Shown in pieces: positions 6,787 to 10,747 of a stretch of DNA of 10,747 nucleotides; the stretch's first letter is position 1; each line of letters begins with the position of its first letter. The DNA is from Thermohalobaculum sp050331335 (GTDB lineage: Bacteria; Pseudomonadota; Alphaproteobacteria; Rhodobacterales; Rhodobacteraceae). Under the pieces are notes generated by a model that made no database searches, was not told where the DNA came from, and saw only the letters and a list, made by a program, of their open reading frames with translations. Made by a program: the position numbers and the translations under genes. The stretch is from contig JBHJGY010000009.1 in NCBI GenBank assembly GCA_050331335.1, forward strand, positions 1 to 10,747, read 5' to 3'.

Positions 6787-6835
6787 GTTCAAAAATGAGG
6801 CAGGTTTCATACAGGCAAGAAACCTATCGAGCAGT
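6758..6835 (-). ncRNA. Candidate small RNA (about 77 nt) between bdhA and the solute-binding protein gene
   Basis: A complete small RNA gene can be read on the minus strand. The promoter is TTGTCG and TATCCT with a 17-base spacer (6870-6842), and the likely start is A at 6835. The transcript carries a hairpin of AGGTTTC with GAAACCT (7 bp, arms 6825-6819 and 6808-6802) around the 10-base loop TTGCCTGTAT, a short A/U-rich linker (CATTTTTGAAC), and the terminator hairpin with nine T. No start codon with a plausible reading frame of useful length is inside. It would be antisense to any 5' leader or N-terminal extension of the solute-binding protein gene on the other strand. I do not recognise its family. 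Alternative: an antisense attenuator of that gene, or a trans-acting RNA. Confidence 0.55.
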
Positions 6836-6841
6836 GTTTTC

Positions 6842-6870
6842 AGGATACGCAAAACGCGGCTCACCGACAA
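6842..6870 (-). promoter_or_regulatory. Sigma-70-like promoter of the leftward small RNA candidate
   Basis: TTGTCG (6870-6865), 17-base spacer, TATCCT (6847-6842). Four of six -35 bases match TTGACA and four of six -10 bases match TATAAT. The expected start is A at about 6835, leading straight into the hairpin-terminator unit. Confidence 0.5.
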
Positions 6871-6889
6871 GGGGCTTTTCCACAGGGCC

Positions 6890-8686
6890 TTGCGATGGGC
6901 CCCTGTGCTGATGGTGAGCGGCGTTCTCGCCCTGGTGTCCTCGCCCGGTCTGGCTGCCGAAGACGCGCCCTCCCACGCACTGGCGATGCATGGCCGCCCG
7001 GCGCTCGGCCCGGACCAGCCGCTGCCCTACGCGAACCCGTCCGCGCCGGCTGGCGGACGGCTCGTCATGGGCGAAGTGGGAGGCTTCGACAGTCTGCACC
7101 CCTATATCTTGCGGGGCCGGGCGCCGTGGATCCTAAGAACCCACACCGTCGAGAGCCTGATGGCGCGCAGTTGGGATGAGCCCTTCACGCTCTATGGCTT
7201 GCTGGCCGAACGGGTCGAGACCCCGCCGGATCGCGCGTCTGTTACCTTCACGCTGCGCCGCGAGGCCCGTTTCTCGGATGGCAGCCCGGTCACCCTCGAC
7301 GATGTGATCTGGTCGTTCGAAACCCTCGGTCGGCAGGGACATCCCCGCTACCGCGCCGCCTGGGAGGCGATTTCGGAGATCGAGCCGGTCGGCCCCCGCA
7401 CCGTGCGAATCAGCTTCGCGGAGCCCAATCGCGAGCTTCCCCTCATTATGGGCCTGCGGCCGATTCTCAAAAAGGCTGCCTGGCAGGCGCGTGCCTTCTC
7501 CGAGCCGAGCCTTGAGCCCGTCATCGGTTCCGGACCTTACATGCCCGTCGACTGGGAGCCGGGCCGTCAGCTCACGCTGCGCCGCAATCCCGACTGGTGG
7601 GGGCGGGACCTTCCGCTGATGGCCGGGCTCTACAATTTCGACGAGATCCGCATCGAGTATTATCGCAACAGCGATGCTCTTTGGTCGGCGGTGCGCGGCG
7701 GTGAAGTCTCGCTCTTCGTCGATGGCGATCCGGTCCGCTGGGCCGAGGGATACGATTTCCCCGCCGTTCGCGCAGGGCGGTTGCTGCGACACGAGATTTC
7801 CCATGGCAGGCCCTCGGGGATGGAGGGCTTTGTCTTCAACACCCGCCGGGCCAGCTTTTCGGATCGCCAGGTGCGGGTGGCGCTTGCCCTGGCCTTCGAT
7901 TGGACATGGGTCAACGAGCGGCTCTTCGCCGGGCAGATGCGCCGCGCCGAGAGCTATTGGTCGGGCTCAGATCTCGCCTTCTCGGGGCCGGCCGAAGGGC
8001 TCGAGGCGGAATTGCTCGCTCCCTTTGCCGATCAGCTGCCGGAAGGCACGCTCCAGGAAGGCTGGCGGCCGCCGGCTGGAGATGGTGGTCGAAATCGACG
8101 GGCTCTGCGGCGTGCGGGCCAGCTGCTCGAGGCCGCGGGCTGGCGGTTGGTGGACGGGCAGCGCCGGCGCGACGGGATGCCGCTGAGCTTCGAGATCTTG
8201 GTGCGCAGCTCGGAGCACGAAACGCTGGCGAGCCTTTGGAAGAGTTCGCTCGCGCGGCTGGGGGTCGCCGTTACCGTTCGCCGGGTCGACGATGCGCAAT
8301 ACGAAGCGCGGCGCCAGAGCTACGACTACGATGTGATCGTCAACCGCTGGTGGCTCTCGCTCTCGCCCGGCACCGAACAATGGCTCTATTTCGGCTCGGC
8401 GGGCCGCGAGCGGCTGGGCACGCGCAATTACATGGGCGCCGCGGCACCGGCCATCGACGCGATGATCCGCGCCTTGCTGGCGGCCGAAACGCGCGCACCC
8501 TTCGCCGCGGCGGTGCGGGCGCTCGATCGGGTGCTGTCAAGCGAGGTCTATGTGGTGCCGTTCGGGGTTTTGGCACAGGATCGTATCGCCGCGAGCGCGG
8601 ATCTCCGCCGCCCGGACCGCGACCCGCTCTATGGCTTCCGCTCAGAGGTCTGGTGGCGGGACAGCGCGCGCCCTGTGGACGAGTGA
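6890..8686 (+). CDS. Periplasmic solute-binding protein, family 5 (YejA-like, oligopeptide type)
   Basis: This protein binds peptides or similar solutes in the periplasm and delivers them to an ABC permease; no permease or ATPase gene lies in the window, so it looks like an orphan here. Family features: YANPSAPAGGRLVMGEVGGFDSLHPYILRG (47-76), SWDEPFTLYGLLAE (94-107), ARFSDGSPVTLDDVIWSFE (126-144), GLRPILKKAAW (188-198), GSGPY (213-217), RNPDWWGRDLP (232-242), NFDEIRIEYYRN (249-260). The 598-residue length fits YejA (about 600). Start: the TTG at 6890 gives MRWAPVLMVSGVLALVSSPGLA then AEDA, a credible signal peptide, but no good ribosome site sits at the right distance. An ATG at 6713 has a good site (GGAAGGG) yet would put 59 extra residues before the signal peptide and translate through a terminator hairpin, so I disfavour it. 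ATG 6911 would lose the positive N-terminus. Confidence 0.88.
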   Translation: MRWAPVLMVSGVLALVSSPGLAAEDAPSHALAMHGRPALGPDQPLPYANPSAPAGGRLVMGEVGGFDSLHPYILRGRAPWILRTHTVESLMARSWDEPFTLYGLLAERVETPPDRASVTFTLRREARFSDGSPVTLDDVIWSFETLGRQGHPRYRAAWEAISEIEPVGPRTVRISFAEPNRELPLIMGLRPILKKAAWQARAFSEPSLEPVIGSGPYMPVDWEPGRQLTLRRNPDWWGRDLPLMAGLYNFDEIRIEYYRNSDALWSAVRGGEVSLFVDGDPVRWAEGYDFPAVRAGRLLRHEISHGRPSGMEGFVFNTRRASFSDRQVRVALALAFDWTWVNERLFAGQMRRAESYWSGSDLAFSGPAEGLEAELLAPFADQLPEGTLQEGWRPPAGDGGRNRRALRRAGQLLEAAGWRLVDGQRRRDGMPLSFEILVRSSEHETLASLWKSSLARLGVAVTVRRVDDAQYEARRQSYDYDVIVNRWWLSLSPGTEQWLYFGSAGRERLGTRNYMGAAAPAIDAMIRALLAAETRAPFAAAVRALDRVLSSEVYVVPFGVLAQDRIAASADLRRPDRDPLYGFRSEVWWRDSARPVDE

Positions 8687-8740
8687 GCGCGTGGGCGCCG
8701 CGGCCCCGACCTGTCCGCCACCGTGCCGACCGCCCAGCCA

Positions 8741-8810
8741 GCGGTGTCGGACCTGCGGTGTCGGACCAGCGGTGTCGGACCTGCGGTGTCGGACCTGCGG
8801 TGTCGCACCG
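8741..8810. repeat. Five tandem copies of a 14-bp repeat
   Basis: Units of GCGGTGTCGGACCT start at 8741, 8755, 8769, 8783 and 8797. Copies 1, 3 and 4 are identical; copy 2 ends in A; copy 5 has GTCGCACCG at its end. The array lies in the convergent gap between the solute-binding protein stop (8686) and the DUF502 stop (8860). Period 14 is not a multiple of 3, so it is not coding. Likely a slipped-strand minisatellite; protein binding is possible but unproven. Confidence 0.95.
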
Positions 8811-8844
8811 GCCGGGCCTTCTCCCTACGCTGTCCCAGCCCGGC
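8811..8844. terminator. Inverted repeat, possible terminator between convergent genes
   Basis: GCCGGGC (8811-8817) and GCCCGGC (8838-8844) can form a 7-bp stem with a 20-base loop. It directly abuts the 14-bp repeat array, and a pyrimidine-rich stretch (TTCCCTCCTGTCC) follows on the plus strand. The large loop and lack of a pure T-run make it a weak call. Confidence 0.3.
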
Positions 8845-8859
8845 TTCCCTCCTGTCCGG

Positions 8860-9621
8860 TCAGCGCCCCGCCCCTGGGCTGGCCCGCCCCCCGGCGGCCT
8901 TGGCGAGGGCTTGCTTGCGGGCCATCGCCGAGCGCGCCTCCGCCTCGATTTCCTGCTTGGTCGGCGGCGTGACCAGTCCGGCGGAGATGACGAGCTTGGC
9001 CGCCTCCTCCACCGTCATGTCGAGGATAACCACGTCGCGTTTGGGCACGAACAGCAGGAAACCCGAGGTCGGGTTCGGCGTTGTCGGCAAGAACACGCTC
9101 AGCATTTCGTCCTGACCGGCGCGGCCCGGGATCTCGCCCTTGGTGTCGGTCGAGATAAAGGCGATCGCCCAGAGGTTTCGCCGCGGATATTCGATCAGAC
9201 AGGCTTGGCGGAAGGAGCTCTTAGACTGGCTGAGCACCGTCTCCGCGATTTGCTTCATCGCGTTATAGATCGAGCGCACCAGCGGCAGGCGGTCGACGAT
9301 CCCCTCGCCGAGGCGGATCAACTGCTTGCCAAACATCTTTTTGGCGAAATAGCCGACGATCGTGGTGAAGGTCACGAAGACGACGAGGCCAAAGCCTGGA
9401 ATGTCGGCATCGATATAGGTGGCTGGGTTATAGGGCGCCGGCACCAACGGCACGATCTGGCTGTCGACGAAGGTAATGAAGGCCCAAGTCAGATAGACCG
9501 TGACCACCACCGGCGCGACGACGACGAGGCCGGTGAGGAAGTTCGCGCGAGCGCGGACGAGCGTCGAGGTGCCCCGCCGCCTGCGCGGGCTCTGGCGCGC
9601 TCCTTTGCGTGGCTCTGCCAT
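8860..9621 (-). CDS. DUF502 family inner-membrane protein
   Basis: The molecular function of this family is not established to my knowledge. The protein has 253 residues: a basic N-terminus (residues 1-26, with a run of four Arg), transmembrane segment 1 at about 28-52 (FLTGLVVVAPVVVTVYLTWA and onward), a periplasmic-side loop with PAPYNPATYIDADIPG (61-76), and transmembrane segment 2 at about 76-93. A conserved cytoplasmic domain follows, with RLPLVRSIYNAMKQ (111-124), the FRQACLIEYPRRNLWAIAF segment (137-155), and PTTPNPTSGFLLFVP (179-193), which is diagnostic of DUF502. The C-terminal tail is Ala/Lys/Arg-rich (225-253). The ATG at 9621 has GGGGAG about six bases upstream. It appears monocistronic, with its own promoter candidate and convergent with the upstream solute-binding protein gene. 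Confidence 0.9.
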   Translation of the reverse strand: MAEPRKGARQSPRRRRGTSTLVRARANFLTGLVVVAPVVVTVYLTWAFITFVDSQIVPLVPAPYNPATYIDADIPGFGLVVFVTFTTIVGYFAKKMFGKQLIRLGEGIVDRLPLVRSIYNAMKQIAETVLSQSKSSFRQACLIEYPRRNLWAIAFISTDTKGEIPGRAGQDEMLSVFLPTTPNPTSGFLLFVPKRDVVILDMTVEEAAKLVISAGLVTPPTKQEIEAEARSAMARKQALAKAAGGRASPGAGR

Positions 9622-9657
9622 TGACGGCTCCCCGACGGTCTCTCGATCAAGCTGCGC

Positions 9658-9686
9658 AGCCTAAGGGCGCCGTGGGCGCGCGACAA
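9658..9686 (-). promoter_or_regulatory. Possible promoter of the DUF502 gene
   Basis: TTGTCG (9686-9681), 17-base spacer, TAGGCT (9663-9658) on the minus strand, giving a predicted start near 9651 and a leader of about 30 bases. The same -35 hexamer and spacing occur at the small RNA candidate near 6842-6870. The rest of the 134-base gap upstream of this gene shows nothing else clear. Confidence 0.4.
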
Positions 9687-9755
9687 CGCCCCAGCCCCAA
9701 CGCCACGCCAAATGCCGCAGCGCCCAGCTCAGCCCTCGGCCGCACCGCGCGCAGG

Positions 9756-10709
9756 TCAATAGCCGCGATCGCGATCGACGACGCCGATCAGGGGCTCGCC
9801 GCGCAGATGGCGCGCGATGTTGGCCACCAGCGCCTCAGCCGCGGTTTCCGGACGGGTGACGCTCGCGATATGGGGGGTGACGGTGACCTTGGGATGGGTC
9901 CAATAGCGATCCTCGGCGGGCAGGGGCTCGATGTCGAACACATCCATCGTTGCATGACGCAGCCGGCCGCTATCGAGGGCAGCAAGCAGCGCGCCGTGGT
10001 CGATCAGAGGCCCCCGGCCGGCGTTGATAACGCACGCCCCCTCGGGCAGCTGGGCCAGGGCCGCCGCATCGAGAACGCGCTCGGTCTCTGGCGTATGGGG
10101 CAGCAGCAGGACCAGGATTTCGGCGGCGCGCAAAACGGCCTCAAGTCCGCGCGGGCCGTGCTGGCAGTCGACGCCGAGGGCCGATTTCGGGGAACGCGAC
10201 CACCCCATGACCTTGAAGCCGAGTTGCGCGAGCGCCGTGCCGCAGGCGGTTCCGAGTTCGCCCAGACCCAGGATGCCGACCACGCGGTCGCGGGCCAGCG
10301 GTGGATAGGTGGCCTCCCACTCTGTCATCACGGGACCGCCGATATACCGATCGATATCCAGGTGGTGACGGGTCACATGGCCCACGACGTAGTCGACCAT
10401 CCCGAGCGTCAGCCCCGGCTCGACCATGCGCGCGAGCGGGACGTCACGCGGGGGATCGAGCGCCAAAACCGCCTCGACGCCGGCCCAAAGGTTGAGAATT
10501 CCTTTGAGCCGGGTGTAGGGCGCAAACTCGGTCACCGGGCCGTTGGCTGCATAAATGAGATAGTCGACCGTAGCGGGATCTGCCTCGGCAGGATCCATAT
10601 GCAGGGCGAGCGCCACCTTTTGCGCCGTCATCGCCGCCCGCAAGTGCCGCTCATAGGCCGCGCGTTGCTCGGGCTTTCCGCAAAAGACGACGGACGGGGT
10701 CTCGGTCAT
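9756..10709 (-). CDS. ghrA: Glyoxylate/hydroxypyruvate reductase A (D-2-hydroxyacid dehydrogenase family)
   Basis: A cytoplasmic NAD(P)H-dependent reductase of 2-keto acids such as glyoxylate and hydroxypyruvate to glycolate and D-glycerate. The protein has 317 residues, close to E. coli GhrA (312). It shows the small N-terminal domain with NLWAGVEAVL (73-82), the helix VDYVVGHVTRHHLDIDRY (105-122), the Rossmann motif GILGLGELG (145-153), and SRSPK (171-175) after the second strand, a pattern compatible with NADPH preference. The catalytic set is Arg232 in NAGRGPLID, Glu261 in FDIEPLP and His280 in TPHIASVT. The ATG at 10709 is preceded by TTAGGAGTG at good spacing. The next gene downstream (DUF502) starts 134 bases away with its own promoter candidate, so an operon is unlikely. 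Substrate assignment within the family is by similarity only. Confidence 0.88.
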   Translation of the reverse strand: MTETPSVVFCGKPEQRAAYERHLRAAMTAQKVALALHMDPAEADPATVDYLIYAANGPVTEFAPYTRLKGILNLWAGVEAVLALDPPRDVPLARMVEPGLTLGMVDYVVGHVTRHHLDIDRYIGGPVMTEWEATYPPLARDRVVGILGLGELGTACGTALAQLGFKVMGWSRSPKSALGVDCQHGPRGLEAVLRAAEILVLLLPHTPETERVLDAAALAQLPEGACVINAGRGPLIDHGALLAALDSGRLRHATMDVFDIEPLPAEDRYWTHPKVTVTPHIASVTRPETAAEALVANIARHLRGEPLIGVVDRDRGY

Positions 10710-10747
10710 GGGGCACTCCTAAGATCTGTCGCGCCTCTCGTGCCAAG

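Noticed and set aside
8741..8810. CRISPR-like array
   Set aside because: The 14-bp units are directly joined without spacers and no cas genes are present; a simple tandem repeat.
7900..9624. 574-residue plus-strand open frame across the solute-binding protein end and DUF502
   Set aside because: It overlaps two well-supported genes in other frames, translates the 14-bp repeat, and shows no domain; a shadow frame.

Overview
The window is GC-rich, gene-dense chromosomal DNA from an alphaproteobacterium, most likely of the Rhodobacteraceae. This rests on high GC at third codon positions and on the character of the proteins: an EutD/DoeA-type ectoine hydrolase, a bifunctional PutA without a DNA-binding domain, and a YejA-like solute-binding protein that reads like Rhodobacteraceae homologues. 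No insertion sequence, phage gene, tRNA, rRNA or CRISPR array is visible. The genus cannot be fixed from the sequence alone.

Layout from left to right. (1) 1-268, minus strand: the first 89 codons of an unrecognised protein that runs off the left edge. (2) 318-1517, minus strand: doeA (eutD), ectoine hydrolase. (3) 1518-2213: a 696-base divergent intergenic region. It holds two copies of a short leftward-reading unit, each ending in an intrinsic terminator, which I interpret as twin small RNA genes of about 56 nt. (4) 2214-5786, plus strand: putA, proline to glutamate. (5) 5838-6623, minus strand: bdhA, 3-hydroxybutyrate dehydrogenase, convergent with putA. (6) 6624-6889: a divergent intergenic region with a third leftward small-RNA candidate of about 77 nt, with a recognisable promoter, an internal hairpin and a terminator. 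(7) About 6890-8686, plus strand: periplasmic oligopeptide-type (YejA-like) solute-binding protein. (8) 8687-8859: convergent gap with five copies of a 14-bp tandem repeat and an inverted repeat. (9) 8860-9621, minus strand: DUF502 membrane protein. (10) 9756-10709, minus strand: GhrA-type glyoxylate/hydroxypyruvate reductase.

The protein genes are mostly scavenging enzymes for compatible solutes and storage or nutrient compounds: ectoine, proline, 3-hydroxybutyrate, peptides and 2-keto acids. They sit as separate transcription units, not as one operon. The rest of the ectoine pathway (doeB, doeC, doeD and the transporter) is not in the window. No known exotic system (defence, mobile or biosynthetic) is present. 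The least-explained material is non-coding: the duplicated RNA unit between doeA and putA, whose hairpin substitution keeps base pairing only when read on the minus strand, and the single candidate between bdhA and the solute-binding protein gene.
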